Source of the DNA: Aquatica leii
Lineage: Eukaryota > Arthropoda > Insecta > Coleoptera > Lampyridae
Length of the DNA stretch: 64,000 bases
NCBI GenBank assembly: GCA_035610365.1
Contig: CM069434.1
Coordinates: forward strand, 96,522,806 to 96,586,805
Reading direction: 5' to 3'
Made by a program: the position numbers and the translations under genes. The notes beneath the pieces are model-generated. The model saw only the letters and a program-made list of their open reading frames with translations, was not told the origin of the DNA and did no database searches. The number at the start of each line of letters is the position of its first letter. The stretch's first letter is position 1. Below are positions 22,896 through 36,297 of the stretch, one piece after another.

Positions 22896-25800
22896 GGGTA
22901 TGGCGTATGCCTCCGTCTATTTCGTGAAATAATTTATTGCCACCATGTATTTTTTTCTTGAATCAGATTCTAGGAACGGCCCTGCGATATCAATATTGCT
23001 TATCGGAGCTTTGCGCTTTCTCACTGAACCATTTTCTGATGCGCAGACCGTGCACTTACGGCACCATTTTATGACGTCTTCTTTGCAGTACACCCAGTAG
23101 AATCGTTCTCGAACTTTCTCCAATGCCTTCTTAACGTCAAAGTGTCCTAATGTACCATCGTGGAGTAGCTTCTGACACCCGGCTCTTTGGCACTACCAGC
23201 TGTCGTCTGTTTCTCGTGTCTCCGACGCTTTTTAGGGATTGTTTAAGAAGACCGTCTTCTACTATCAAAGAGTTCCACTGCCCCCAGTACGCTTTAATGT
23301 TTCTGCCCAAAGCACTCACTTCCTCCCAGGTTGGTCGTCGACCGTTTCCTTTTCAGTCCAAGTGTAGTCTTATTTCAGGATCGTTTTCTTGTTTGCGACG
23401 CAACTGCTCGGGTTCCCGCTCGTCATCAACCATAGCAGTTTACTGGAAGCATTCAATTTTTTCTTTAAGTCGCGAACAATGGCTGCAGTCCGCCAGACAT
23501 AAAGAAGGCATCAGCGTGCCGATGACTGCTTCCGACAGTGTTCTGTGTCATAGACATACTTTTGCAGTTTTTCGATCCATCTTGCCACTTGTAGTTTCGG
23601 ATTACAAAACTGCAATGGCCATTCTAAAACGGCGTGGTCCGTTTTCAGTAAAAACTTTCGTTCATACAAATATTTGTAGAAATGTTTTATGGACTTGACA
23701 ACTTTTAACAGTTCCCTCCTAGTTACGCAATAATCTAAAATAAGCGATAACTTTTTCTTGTCCACCATGAACCTGCGAAGGAAACGCGCCTATGGTAAGA
23801 TCGCGTCAAAATCGGCGAAGTGACTAGGGTCTGTTTTAGTTGATGAAAAGCATTTTCACATTCTTCATTCTATCAAAATTCTATTCTTCCTTCCGCCAAT
23901 TTCGACAAAGCTTTGGAAATATTGTCAAATCCGGGTACAAATCTATAATAAGTGCACAACCCAAGGAAACTTCGAACCTGATGTTTGTCGATCGGTCTTG
24001 GCCATGCTTGCACTGCTCGGATTTTGTCTGGGTCAGCCCTTACTCCATCTCTAGATACGACGTGGCCAAGGTATTGGACTTCTTTCTTAAATACGTGGCA
24101 CTTTTTTGGGCTCAGTTTAAGATTTGCCCCACGTAGTCGCTGGAACACTTCTTACAAATTGTTCAAGTGTTCTTCAAACAACCTTCCAATCCCGATCACA
24201 TCGGCTAGGTAAACTAAGCACCTTTTCCAAGACAATCTGCGCAAGATGGTTTCCATAAAATGCTCGAACGTTGCAGCAGCGTTACACAGGCCGAAAAGAA
24301 TCACAGTGAACTGCTACAAACCAGTATCGTTAATTCTGGGTAAAGAATAGCTGTCCTTTTTGGTCACAGCATTTAGCTGTCTCTAGTCTACGCAAAACCT
24401 CGTTGATCCATCTTTCTTCTTTACGAGTACCACTGAAGATGCCTATGGGCTATTATGCTTTACCACCTTATTTCTTCTTTTGGAACCACTTTCCAGCGCG
24501 AACACATCTTGATATTGCTGGATCAACACTTTAATTTCAGTCAGCTGGTCTTGGCTGAGAGTTTATCATTTGGAGGTAAGAATGTCTAATAGATGTTGTA
24601 GACACTTCTTCGGCGACGTATCTTCGTTAGACTTCACGCATCTCACAACATTGTCGATCTTCAGGACATTGTTCTTCACATCCAAATGGAACCCATACTT
24701 CTTTATTACGTCCACTCCCAGGATAACTTCTTTTGCTATATCGGCTACCAGTACTTGATGGTCGAGTACTCCATTTCCCATACCGATTCTCACTTGTACT
24801 TCTCCGTGATGTCTTCTTATTTTCCGATTACATTTCAGGACGAATGATGGTCTTCGTCGCTCCCGTGTCAACCAGTAACTGAACACTTCTTCCATTGACC
24901 TTGCTGTCGAGATAAATGCTATGTAATTGCTCAATCGGAACCTGACTAAATCAGATTTACTTTTGTCTCTTTTGGTCAACTCGTTCTAAATTTTTGAGCG
25001 TTTTTATTGTTTTCTTCTTAGGTTTTGTACAAAGCCGTCCTACATGGTCTATTTCAGCGTAATTCAAAATATCTGGTGTTGTAGGATACGCAAGTCGTGT
25101 TAGTCTGGCGATGTCAGTCTCAAAGTCTTGATGACTTTCGCCAGCTTTCTGAACCAGACTTTTAATTTGAGTTTGGTACACTTGTTGAAGATGGGCATCT
25201 CCATATCTCATTTCTATACGTGAAGTTAAAAGTTCGTAATCTTCTTGTAGATGGTCAGGAACAGTTTGCAAGATTTAAAGAGCTTCTCCACGTAAGGACA
25301 CAATTAAAGACGTCGCGTTCTGTTTGTTGTTCCAACCATTGGCTGTAGCTGCGGCTTCAAACTGGTTGTAGTAGGTTGACCATAGAATTTTACAATCAAA
25401 ATTTGGAGGTACAACTTTAAACTTGTGAGTGGTTTCTTCTCGATTTTGTGATTCACAAATTATCAAATTTCTTCTTTTAAGTTTAACATATATGTTTGGG
25501 GTTTCTCTTGAACAATTTTTATTTGGTTTTCTATGCTCGTTCGTATTTCTTTTTTAAAACTTCTAGAATTTTCCAACAGTTTTTCTTCTATTTTTCCAGA
25601 ATTTACTGCCATTCTTCTAGAATTTCATTCTATTTTCTCCGAATTCTTGTGAAACTTTTCTTTCATTTTTCTAGAATTTTTTTACATTTTCTGAGAATGT
25701 TCGGATAGATTTTCTTTAATTTTCTCTAATTTTTCTATTATTTTCGCATTTATTTTAGTTTAATTCTGATCTATTCGATACCGCACACCCGACACCAACG

Positions 25801-26320
25801 TAACGATTATTAAAACTAATTTATTTATACTAAAAATATGTACACGTTTATAACTAACCGAACTAATTAACTCTAAGGATATTTAATAAAAACACTTACA
25901 CTAATTTATATAGCACTATCACTTGAAAGATAATGTCCGCGGATGACTTTTATTTATTTAAACACTGACGCTTGTTTACATTGGAGTCGCGCCCAATTTT
26001 TATCTCGACACGCGTTAATCACTTATTTATTTAAACTTGAATAATCTTCTTAACACTGCCGACTTTTTAATTACTAAAATAACTGACTTATGATTCATTT
26101 CTGTCGCTTTTATATAATTTGGCCATCCGTCGAGAATCTTCTATATTCTTTCGTGAACGTTTCAGACGTGGACAGTAGCTTTGTAAATGCTCTCGAAGCT
26201 AAACGATTCAATATATAAATTTATATGTTCTCGTTTTTCTAAGAACGTGGTTTTCTTTATCTTTGGTTTACTCTACTTTACATATATATGGACCGCATCT
26301 TTTACTTACCCGTACTTTCA
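22890..26320 (-). mobile_element. Gypsy fossil, second copy of the 36-kb family
   Basis: Minus-strand copy of the same Gypsy family as 35.8-41.8 kb. Parts from right to left: LTR-like region (about 25790-26320), gag coiled-coil region (25500-25750), gag core (25000-25450), protease (24570-24900), RT (24000-24500), RNase H (23500-23770), integrase zinc finger and start of the catalytic core (22890-23320). The region after integrase is absent, so it cannot tell whether this family always carried the macrodomain. Broken, with many breaks; older or less constrained than the 36-kb copy. Confidence 0.85.
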
Positions 26321-26429
26321 TGAATTATGCAAAAAATTACCTTATAAAAAAACACAGATTTAGTTAAATTGTTTATTAACTAATATGTTAAATATCTAAT
26401 TCTAAACATTAATTTTTGTAGTTGTGCAT

Positions 26430-27329
26430 TTAATACTTTTTTGCAGTAATTACGGATTTGGTGTGCGAAAAACGGTATAGTTTTTTCCCTTTGTTGTCGT
26501 TAGTGACATACCCGTTAACTTCGTAATACTCTAAATGGTCTTCAATGAACTCTCTTTCTAAGTCCTTAGGTACGTCAAACATATTTAAAGATTGTAAAAT
26601 ACCTAAAACTAATAATAAATCACTTGGTTAACTTTAGGAAATTATTACCAAAACCGTAATCCGAATCGTATAGATAATTACTTTCTTGTTCTTCATATTG
26701 AACTTGCCAAAATCCGACTTCTTCAAATAATTCCTTAAGAGAGTCGTCTGGCTGATTTATAAACACCACTTCATTAAAATTGCTCATGTATTTGGTCCAT
26801 TTTGGTTTATTATATACATACTGGTACATATTCGGAAGCAGTGATTTTTTCATAAAATTGATTAAAACTTTACCACCAGGTTTTAGCATTTTGTGAATGT
26901 TTTTAAGCGCTTTTCTTAGAATATAAATTGTAATAAAATTCTGGTATTAAACATAATTTTTTACCTATGATCTCCGATAAAATGGAAACAGAACAAAGAT
27001 ACTATTAAATCGAAGGCGCCAATGTATTCGTTTGGTATATTATCAGTGAGTATATCCATTTCTTCTTAAGAAATTCGCGGGTCGATTTGATGATGTTTTC
27101 TTGCATACTCAATATTATCCCGCAAAATATCAATCCCAGTTAGTTTTTTCAGGGTTTTTGGCATTAAAGGCAAAATTTTCTCGTGTGTGATATTGCCAGG
27201 TCCACAACCGACATCCAAAACAACGCAGTTGTCGATATTTTGGAAAAATTCTAAATGTCCATCGAGAACGTATTCTGCATTTAATTTAGCCAAAGTACTT
27301 GTTTTTATATACAATTCTGGGTTTTCCAT
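26430..27329 (-). pseudogene. JHAMT-like methyltransferase, one in-frame stop
   Basis: Three-exon gene: exon 1 27329-26965, exon 2 26914-26649, exon 3 26602-26430, with 50- and 46-bp GT-AG introns. It would encode 267 residues, the usual size of insect juvenile hormone acid methyltransferases, which move a methyl group from S-adenosylmethionine to the acid group of juvenile hormone acid or farnesoic acid. Seen: start MENPELYIKTS, SAM motif VVLDVGCGPGNITH, acidic GIDIL, then FDLIVSLFCFHFIGDH and MLKPGGKVLINF. Codon 88 is TAA (27066-27068), where the paralogue at 50 kb has Phe. Frame, splice sites and final stop are otherwise intact. It is either a recent pseudogene, a polymorphic null or a sequence error. 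The downstream ATG frame would lack the SAM site. Confidence 0.85.
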
Positions 27330-29975
27330 GGTTTAGTTGTAACTTGAACCGTGTTCTGAAATATTTACACATATTTATGAAAAAAGTTTGTTTAATGACA
27401 TTAACAACGTTACTTATGCAAATAATTAACAAATGAAAAGACGGCAAGCTTTATATTAAATGTTTCTGACTTACACTACTACGTCCCAGTAATGTAATTT
27501 ATGCGTTCGAAATAATCGTAAATGTTATATTGGGTCCTTTAAATATGTAAAAGATTTGCAGATTTGTTCTATTTATAAATCGAGATAATTATTTTGTTAC
27601 GAGAAAATCAGGTACTTTGAGTTGAACCGCCAAGAATAAATTGCTACGCTGGTCTTCTTGTAACAAAACAAAGCAACGGCTTGCACAGCTTCTTCGGAGA
27701 GGGATCGCAGGCTTTGTTATGGGAAATTATAACGTAAATCTGAAAAAAAAAGGCGCCAAGACGATGAAAGATTAAGTTAAGGAGATACCGTCTAACGCTA
27801 CCCGTAGCTGGAAAAGAATAAATAACACCACAGAAGAAATAACACAAAATATATATATTTATTTTATCACAGAAGATGAAGAAAGTATATAAATGTAAGT
27901 TTTCACCAATATTTGTACATGGGTCGAATGAATTATAAGTTGCGTCAAATAATGAGCAACACACGGTACAACAAGCTGACCATTTCGGTCTAAACTTTTA
28001 TATAAACATAACGTCTGAATTTATATTTGCAAATCTTAAAATTGTAGACAAACAAACAATTTAAGCCTTCGAGACTCAACGCGCACTGCTTATGAGTTCG
28101 TGAAGCACATGCACGTACGGTCATAAACGACATGACCACCGAAGTACAAATCGAAGAAAAAAAATTGAAATAGTAATACACACAGTTAGGTTTTATCCAG
28201 TAGGACATTAGCTAATTTCCGTACTTGATGTACCTAAAAAGTAATATTAAACCTAATCTAAACGAGCATATAATGTTAACACAAATAAAAGGTCTCCTTA
28301 GCATCCAATCATTTAATAACGCAAATGCGCAGCGTTTTCCTTCGACTTAACAGCATAAATTTCCTCACTGTTTGTCGTAGTTAATCTTCAAAAGAGGTAT
28401 AATCCTGCAGGTTTCCAACTTTTGACGGTGTATAAGATAATAACGTTATCAATACTGTGACGTCATGGAAGATTTCCAACGAGGCCACCTGCTAGTTATT
28501 TTCGGTGATAACGTTAAACATGTGGTGGGTACCAATATCCGCTACAGACAATTAGCAGAGTCAAATTAAACCCCCAATAAAGAAAAATGTACATCTCTTA
28601 CTCCTTTTCAACCTCACAAATGTAATTGCATATTCGAGTGAAACGATCTAAAGACGAAGGTAGCCCCGGGCGTGAAAATATAGAACTCGTAGATGGTAGT
28701 AGGGAATTCTTCGGACAAATTTCATACTTGAAGAGAAATTTTCATACTTGCGAATTGAACTACTAATTTTTAACATAACAATTTTGCAATCATAACATTT
28801 ACTAGGTTTTAGTGTTGATGGAAATTGTTACAAGTTGGATTTGGTTTTTTTAAAACAAATTTTTAGAAACTAAATTATGATTAAAAGAGATAAATTTTCT
28901 TAAGAAAAATTATTTATTAGTTTTAGTTACATACCTTGAGTGTATTTAAAGAACAAAAAAAAACAGTTAGCTTTAGACTATCACTTTTTGAAATTGATGC
29001 ATTTCTATGTTGTTAAAAACGAATTAATGCGTTGTAATTATCTAAATTTATAATGTTTTTTTAAGTAGTTAAAACATGTACTTTGTCTTATGATGGAGCG
29101 TGTTTTCTACAAATTTCTTTAATTAATTGAAAACACCAATAAACTCTATTGATAATATATAGGATTAAAAGTACAAAAATGAATTAGTTGGCATATACGC
29201 ATTCTAAAATAGCAGATAAAGTTATTATCAACTAAAAGTAACACACAACTGATTGTAGTAATACTATTTGGAGTAGGTACTTTATACTAAAATCAAAATC
29301 ACATTACCGAACGAATACTTCATTGAGGGGTTAAGATGGACCTATCTGATCTTTTAAAAAAAATTAAAAAAAAACAAGAAAAACAAAGTGGAAACTAACT
29401 ATGATTCTTAGTACACGTAGAATCATACTTATAAAAGTAATTAAAAATTACACTTTCAATAATAGTTTGTATGAAACAAGAGTGTCATTTAAAAGCGTAC
29501 CTATTGCATAGTATTTTTTTGAAATTTTAATAATCAGCTGTTGAGGGACTAATTGTGTAATACAGAACTTTGCAAAAAGATAAACATGTCGGTGTCTACA
29601 AAATTGCTTGTTTCTATGAATCAAGTTATATAGGACAGATAGGACAATCAATAGAAACTAAAAAAACTGTAACGGTATAAACAAGATTAGATGTAAATGA
29701 ATTTCTTTACTGATAACAATTAATGCTTTGAGTTCCACAACCAACAATTGCCGCTATCTGTGACCTCAAGGGTCACGTATCTACAACTTATAAAATCTTA
29801 AGCTTTCGCGGTTGTTATGTTTAAAATTATTATAAGCGACTTTCGGCTTAGACCGCGTCGTAGTAAAACACCTAGACTTAGGCTTGGTCATAGTCTCTTC
29901 TTGAGAGCCAAAACATCCAAATAGATATCTGATGGATCTCTTCCAGGCCATTATAACCGCTACAAGCAGCAGCTT
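27330..29975. other. No supported gene; repeat relics
   Basis: Contains a weak third relative of the dispersed repeat (27600-27870) and, near 29300-29345, a block resembling 49077-49121. Short frames at 27644-27964, 27990-28208 and 29448-29651 (all minus) have no motif and are compositionally random. The 5' side of the methyltransferase pseudogene would carry its promoter, but no defined element stands out. Confidence 0.4.
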
Positions 29976-29979
29976 CCAG

Positions 29980-30560
29980 TTTTAAAACTTGAAGATAAGA
30001 TTAGTGTCAGCCACCATACAGTATGGCAAATTGTCCCGGAAGATATAAAACATCAATTCAAACTACAAAAAGTTGAATTAGTCGCTGCAGATGACTTTTG
30101 CACCGCCAACGATACTGTCAGTGATTTTTACAACAGATTGCAAACACAGCTGACTTCTCCAACAACCTTTTGTTTACTGGTGAGGCCACATTTACAAAAG
30201 AAGGAATTTTTAATTTAAGAAATAGCCATGTTTAGGCCACAGAGTATCCGCGACAAAAGAAGTCAACAATCAACATAAATCCTCTGCGAGACATTTGGAC
30301 GTAGTGGACATGTTCATTTGCCGGCGCGGTTCCAAAACCTGACTCCTCTCAATTTTTTCCTCTGGGGGCACATAAAAAAATTTATTTATAACACTTGTTG
30401 AAAATGTAGAAAACTTAATAGAAAAGATTGTAGTTACCCCTTACCAAGCAGGCGTTGATTAACAGTTTCAAACGTGCGGGCGTTTGGAAGTTGCTTATTT
30501 GGGCATTTCTTATGGCACAATAGAGATGCCGCGTGTAATGTATCGGTTTTCCCAAGCACA
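29980..30560 (+). pseudogene. mariner/Tc1-superfamily transposase remnant
   Basis: Plus-strand fragments in the right order for an insect mariner-type transposase: VSHHTVWQIV (helix-turn-helix end, 30010), a FTGEATFTKEGIFNL-like block (30180, at the second-motif position of the DDE core), WATEYPRQKK (30240), then ARFQNLTPLNFFLWGHIKKFIYN (30330-30390), matching the family's conserved PDLTPLDFFLWG catalytic block. Several stops and frameshifts. The usual first and last catalytic residues cannot all be placed. No terminal inverted repeats found. Confidence 0.65.
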
Positions 30561-30839
30561 AGGAGCATATATTTTACACGTTAACGGGACATAACATCAA
30601 CAGCAAGTAAATCACTGAAAAATTCTGAAAACGAGCAAAATGACAATTTCAATTCCAATGTCACATACTACATCTTACAATGATCCTTTTCACATTATCT
30701 ATCAACCCTGAAAATATGCACACTTATTCCAATAACAAAGCAAAAAATACACATAGAACGCTTAGATTTTTGAAATTTACGAAAATACATTTAGAACAGA
30801 AACAAAGTGATTTAAGGACTGGTGTTATTACGAGAATTA

Positions 30840-31030
30840 TTTCGTAACTTAAACGGCAGCGAATAACTCAGTTTGATTTGGTGATTGGGTCATAATTTTC
30901 GATGTACTAAATTATAAAACAAGTTAAAAAGGTGCCAAAACGGTGGAAGATTAGGATGACAGATACTGTTTAAATTTATCCAAAACTGAAAGGGAACAAA
31001 TGATAAAAGAGGTTGTAACAACAACTATAT
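30840..31030. repeat. Dispersed repeat, copy B (LTR-like)
   Basis: Relative of 16995-17170 in the same orientation, sharing the TTCGTAACTTAA start, the ATAACTCAGTT block and the CCAAAACGG core. See copy A for discussion. Confidence 0.55.
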
Positions 31031-33655
31031 TTATTTTATCACAGAAAGACGTTAGAAAAGAGAAACAGAGTAATTTTACATAAATGCGATTAAACGCTAG
31101 AACGTTAGTCAATATCACAGACAATAATTGTTAAAACAAATCTCCTTTGGTTAGACAACACGTCGTATAAAGAATTAAGCTTGTCGGTTCAACTTTTACT
31201 TTTCAAAAGCAAATAAATTTCCATTTCTAAATTATAATACGAAAATACAAATCTCCATAATTTGTTACGTGCAAAAACTGGAAAAATAAAACTTACCTGA
31301 ATTAAAGTAACAAACGAGGTTTCGCCGGTGCTCAGTGAAGATAGGTGTGGATTATATTCAAAATTCCGTGACCGTTTGGAAAACTTGAAAGTAAACGAAA
31401 ACAAAGTCAAAATCAAAGAGCGTTAGGAAGGACTTCTGGACCTTGCCAACCACAAGTCCGCTCCTGTAAGATACACTCTAAATGGACTTAATTTAATAGA
31501 GTGTATTGCACTAAAATCTGTAATTATAAACAATACACAACGTGAAGGTCTATGGAATAAAAGGTTGTTTACAGTTTAACTATTAAACATTTATTTTATC
31601 AAACAACACACAAGATAAAAAAACAAATAAAAAAAAATGTAAGTTAAATTAAAGTTCATTGATTAAGCGCATTAAAAACAACAATAGAAAAAACAAATAA
31701 AAGCAAAAAAAATATCTTAATTACTTTACGCACGACCTTGTTTGCATTAATAGAAATTAACTAAATACAACACAAAATAAAATAATTTCATTTTTTTTAC
31801 CACAAGATAATAATAATAAACCACGAGATTAATCAATTTTCCGATTTAAAGTCAAACATAATTTTTTTAAAGAAACATTTGTTACATAAAGTCTTGATCA
31901 ATACACTAAAGACAATTACCATTTAATAATTTTAAAATCTACAAAATTCGCAAGAATCTTTATTCTGGTTTAAATCAAAGCTTTTAAAACACTATATCGC
32001 GTAATTGAATTCAACAAATTGGTTTAGTCGGTACATCCAAGAAGAAGTTACTGGTTGAGTATTGAATATCTAGCTGTTTTTGGTCAGAAATTTGGCAGGG
32101 TACCCTCAAATAACTAAGAACCGATGAAAGATTTTTATAACCCGCTCTAAGACAAAAATTAGATTGTGAAGCAAACTAGAATCCAGTGAAATTCAATAAG
32201 CCGTAATTGTTTTACGAAGTTAGAAAGTTTTTCCGCTATAAACGGTTCCATTTTTTATGGCTTTCATGGTAATTCATCATGTAAAGGAGTTGAATTTACC
32301 ACCTAACCAATCACATTCGGTTACTTAAGGCGTTTCAAAGGACAGCCAACCAACTTCCTCCTAAACCAAAAATTACTTATAATTATCAACTCAATCCGCT
32401 ACCACTTCTATAAAAGCTGTGATCAAAATCTTTGGGAACAAAAACAGTAAAACAAAAAACGTGGAATAAAGATGCAAGCAGATTTAATTACTACGTAAAA
32501 GTAGAGTTCAAAGACGGTCTTTCTTATTGTGAGAACTGCAACAACAACAAAAATATCAAAAGATTTAATTGCAATCATAAAGATAAACTGGTTGAAATCT
32601 TAATCATAAAACTGTCGCTAGAAAATAATAAATTAAAAAGATTCTAAATGTAATTTAGTAAAACTAACACCAATAAATCAAGTGCGAATGCACTGAGAAT
32701 GTACTTAATACAATGAACTTTTAAACAAACTGTTAAAATATTTTTAATTACTATATTATCTCAAAAGAGAAATTAGATACCACTGGAATTTTAACAGGAC
32801 AAAGAAAATTCCAAATCAACGTAAATGCAGAATACGGATGGATATGCAGCATAATAATTTTGAATTAATTTAATACGAAAGTTTACTTACAAATTTGATT
32901 GACAACGATGAATTTAAAAACGTGAACTAACTTCATTAAATTAACGTGAAGTTGATTAAACAATTCAAAAGTACATGAAACGAATAAAATCAATTCAAAT
33001 ACCGGGTCTTTCACAAAAAAAATCGCACAAATTCAAACGACGGTTACAAATTCAGAGAACCAAAGTTAATAAATTACACACAAAAAAGTTTTAGGGTTAT
33101 TTGTTACAACAACCTGATAGGTACGTATAATCGTGCGCAAAAACGACTGACAACGGGATTTGTTTATAATATGCACAAAAATATGCGAACAAGTTTCATT
33201 TAAATATTTGGTCAGTTTGTACTTAAAAAATTACAGGTTTTCAAAATTTACAAGCTGTACAAACTAAAAAAAATTTTTGCAAACTGTTACGAGGACCAAA
33301 TGCCTAATAAAATCCAAAATAAATTTAGTCTAACAATTTTGGCATTTGTATCACAATTTCTCAATTGACAAACTTGTAAACAACAAAATCCGGCTTGAAG
33401 AACCAAATGTATCTAACGAATTTAAAAAAAAATTTTTTGGAACTGTGGGGCGGAGACCAGTTGCGTTATGTGCGTAACAAACATGCGGTCGCTACAATTC
33501 TTTATCAAAAGGATTAACGAAAGAAGCGATAATTATGTTTATTATCTATTTACAAGTTTGTCAACTAACTTAAATTGTTTTTACTAAGATGAGAACGTCT
33601 TCCCGGTTTGGACCGTGTCATTGTTGTAACCGAAGTTGCCAAAGTACTAACAAAA
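31031..33655. other. AT-rich stretch, nothing recognised
   Basis: About 2.6 kb with long A-rich runs (31560-31830) and no convincing coding sequence. The 71-codon frame at 32432-32647 (+) is lysine/asparagine-rich. Its CENCNNNKNIKRFNCNH segment is reminiscent of a zinc ligand set but matches no family I know. No RNA gene seen. Confidence 0.4.
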
Positions 33656-33659
33656 TAAA

Positions 33660-35840
33660 AAAAATTACACTGAGAAATTTTTTTTTTCTAAATTATATGT
33701 ATATTCATAGAAAAGGCGGATTCTACTTCGATTGATGTACTGGGGGTAACGACGATAGTATTTGACCATTAATAGCTGTCTAAACCTAAACCGATAAAAC
33801 ACGTAGAAAACTGCAAAGTTTATAGTAAAATTAACAAAAATATAAAATATGCTCGGAGCATTAAAATATGCAAAAGCAGCAAAAATATGCAACATTTTTT
33901 ACTTTACTTATAAACATATTTGCTATTATTTAGTTTCATATCGATTTGTTTAAATAGCTTTGATAATTGTTTTTAAATTTGTAGTGTTCTTTTGTTCTTT
34001 TATTGTACATATTTGTATTATTTAGATTTGCATTTGTTTTGTTTGTTTTTTGTATGCTTAAACTCAATTTTTTTTAAATTAAATTAATTTGTTTCTTTCT
34101 CTAACGTTCTGCTTCTACTAATTTTATTTTTGATACAGTTTATAAGCAACTACTTATTAAAAAAAATATGCTGAAAATGTAATCAAAAATTTTAAATAAC
34201 AAAATAAGAAAAACTGTTTTTGCAAACAAATAAAATAACGTTTTGGCATAGTATTACATAAAATTATATCAAAATTTATATAAACAAAAAGTTATCACAA
34301 TTTTTGTATTTATTATTTAAAAAATATTGTTTAAATTATTTAACAAAAATAAAGGTTAGTACTGCATTTAAATGATTTACGATTTTATAGAGATGATAGG
34401 GTCAATTTTCTACTATCTAAATGATTTTTACGTATAATAATGATAACCTTATACAAAATCACAGATCGTTTTACATTTTTTCTTGTTGGGGTCGACTAAA
34501 GGTCAAGTGTAATATAATCTTTACGGTTCAGAATACGTTAGCAATGCAGAAAATTATTGCTTTTTAAAAAATACACGTGTTTAACTACAAATTTTGTTTT
34601 ATTGTTTGATATATATTTTTCTTGCTTTATTTTGGTATTTTTTGTTGATTTCTTTATCTATGTTCTTTTATGTGCAAACTGTGTAATTTTTTATGCAGAA
34701 TCTTCATTAAAATGTGCTTATATAATTACGGATTTTTTTTTCATAAAATACGCAAAAATATGCAAAAAGTTTTATTTGATTATTTTATGAGTTTAATTAA
34801 AATAGTTACAGTTGTTTTTTACAATATATTAAATCTATTGCTAATTAAAGAAAAATATTTACACCGATAAAAAATGTTCTAAACTACATGTATACACATA
34901 GAAAAGTTGAATTTTACGTCGACTGATGTACTGAAGGCAACGATGACAATATTTGACTATCAATGGTTATTCCGCTTGAAAATTTTTTAAATACGAGCTA
35001 AACCGGAAAAAGAAAGTGGCAAAGTTTCTCATAAAATTAACAAAAATGTAGAATATGCTCGATGCATTAAAATATCGTATGCCAAAACGGTAAAAACAGT
35101 TAAAATATGCAATAAATGCAAAATTATGTGTTTTACATCATATTTCAAGTTTTACTTATTAACATGTTTTTTATTATTTGGTTTTGAATCCATTTTGTAA
35201 TAATTTTAACAATTATTTTTTAATTTGAGGTGTTTTTCTTTCTTTTGTTTTTTATTATTTCAGTATTATTTAGATTGACAATTGTTTTGTTGTTGTTTTA
35301 ATAACATATTTTGTATGCTTAAATTCTATTTTTATAAAATTAAATTAATAATTAAGAATTAATTTTACCGCTTCGTTTTTATCCTGTTTCCTTTCTCTAA
35401 TGTTTTTTATACATTAAATTTAATTTTTGCTACAGTTATAACTGACTATTTATTTAAAAAAAATACAAAATGTATGCTGACAATACAATTAAAAATTTTG
35501 ATTATATAAATACGAAAAGGTGTTTTTACTAACAAAAATAAAAGTTTTTTAGATTAGTGATCCATAAAATTATTTAAAAATTATATTGAATATGTAATCT
35601 AAAGTTATCACAATTTTTGTATTTGTTATTTAAAAGATAGCATTAAAATTATTTAACAAAAATAAAGGCGAACACTGCATTTAAATAATTTACGATTTTA
35701 TAGAGATATCAAGGCAAATTTTCTATATTCTCTAACTGATATTTACGTTGAAAAAATTCACAGATTGTTTCAACTGTAACATTTAAACTTTTACTTGTTA
35801 GAGTTGACTTAAAGTCAATAATAGTATTGAAACGTTCAAG
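33660..35840. repeat. ~1.19-kb AT-rich tandem repeat, units 1 and 2
   Basis: Unit 1 runs from about 33690 to 34880. Unit 2 runs from about 34880 until it is cut by the Gypsy element. The marker block GATGTACTG...GATAGTATTTGACCATTAAT at 33730-33775 recurs at 34925-34970 with few changes. Other shared landmarks are AAAATATGCAATAAATGCAAAA, TTGTATGCTTAAA and GTCGACTAAAGGTCAAG. Period is close to 1190 bp. There is no coding capacity; short frames here are chance. Further units follow at 41.82, 46.64, 47.34 and 47.80 kb. Confidence 0.85.
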
Positions 35841-35844
35841 AAAT

Positions 35845-36297
35845 TACTTGCAAACGCAAGAGCCTTCTAGAAGGCTGTTATCTATTTTCTAGAAGTTATA
35901 GCGAAAAGTGAGGAACGATCGAGAAGGATTTCCGTATGTCTTTATATAGCGACGAGACAGATCGTAGGTCAGTTATTGCTGGAATATGAATGCATGCAGT
36001 ATTAAGAAGATTAATCAACTGAAGATAAATAAGTGATTAGCACGTGCGAAGTTTAAATAAATAACAGTGTACACCGAATCGAGTGAACGTTACTTACAGT
36101 GTGAAATCCGAGGACGTTATCTTATCTTAGGTGATAGTATTATACAACGGTTATACATAAATTCGTGTAAGTGTTTTCATTAAATATTATTAGAGTTAAT
36201 TAGTTCGGTTAATTTAAAAGTGTACATATTTCTAGATTAAGTAAACGTATTTTTAATCGTTTAAATAAATTAGTTTTCAATAAATAAAGACGTAACA
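35845..36297 (+). repeat. 5' LTR of the Gypsy element
   Basis: Bounded on the left by the end of array unit 2 and on the right by a GTAACA end followed by a GTGGTGTCACGG primer-site-like sequence. A TATA-like TTTATATAG lies at 35940. It aligns with the LTR-like region of the minus-strand copy at 25790-26320, sharing AATAAGTGATTA, GTGTAAGTGTTTT and GAGTTAATTAGTTCGG. The left edge is accurate only to about 20 bp. Confidence 0.68.

Noticed and set aside
32432-32647. Possible small zinc-binding protein
   Set aside because: Four Cys/His positions in a Lys/Asn-rich context, no known family, no context support.
34557-34870. Membrane-protein-like frames rich in Phe, Ile and Leu
   Set aside because: T-rich repeat unit translated by chance; other units of the array do not keep the frame.
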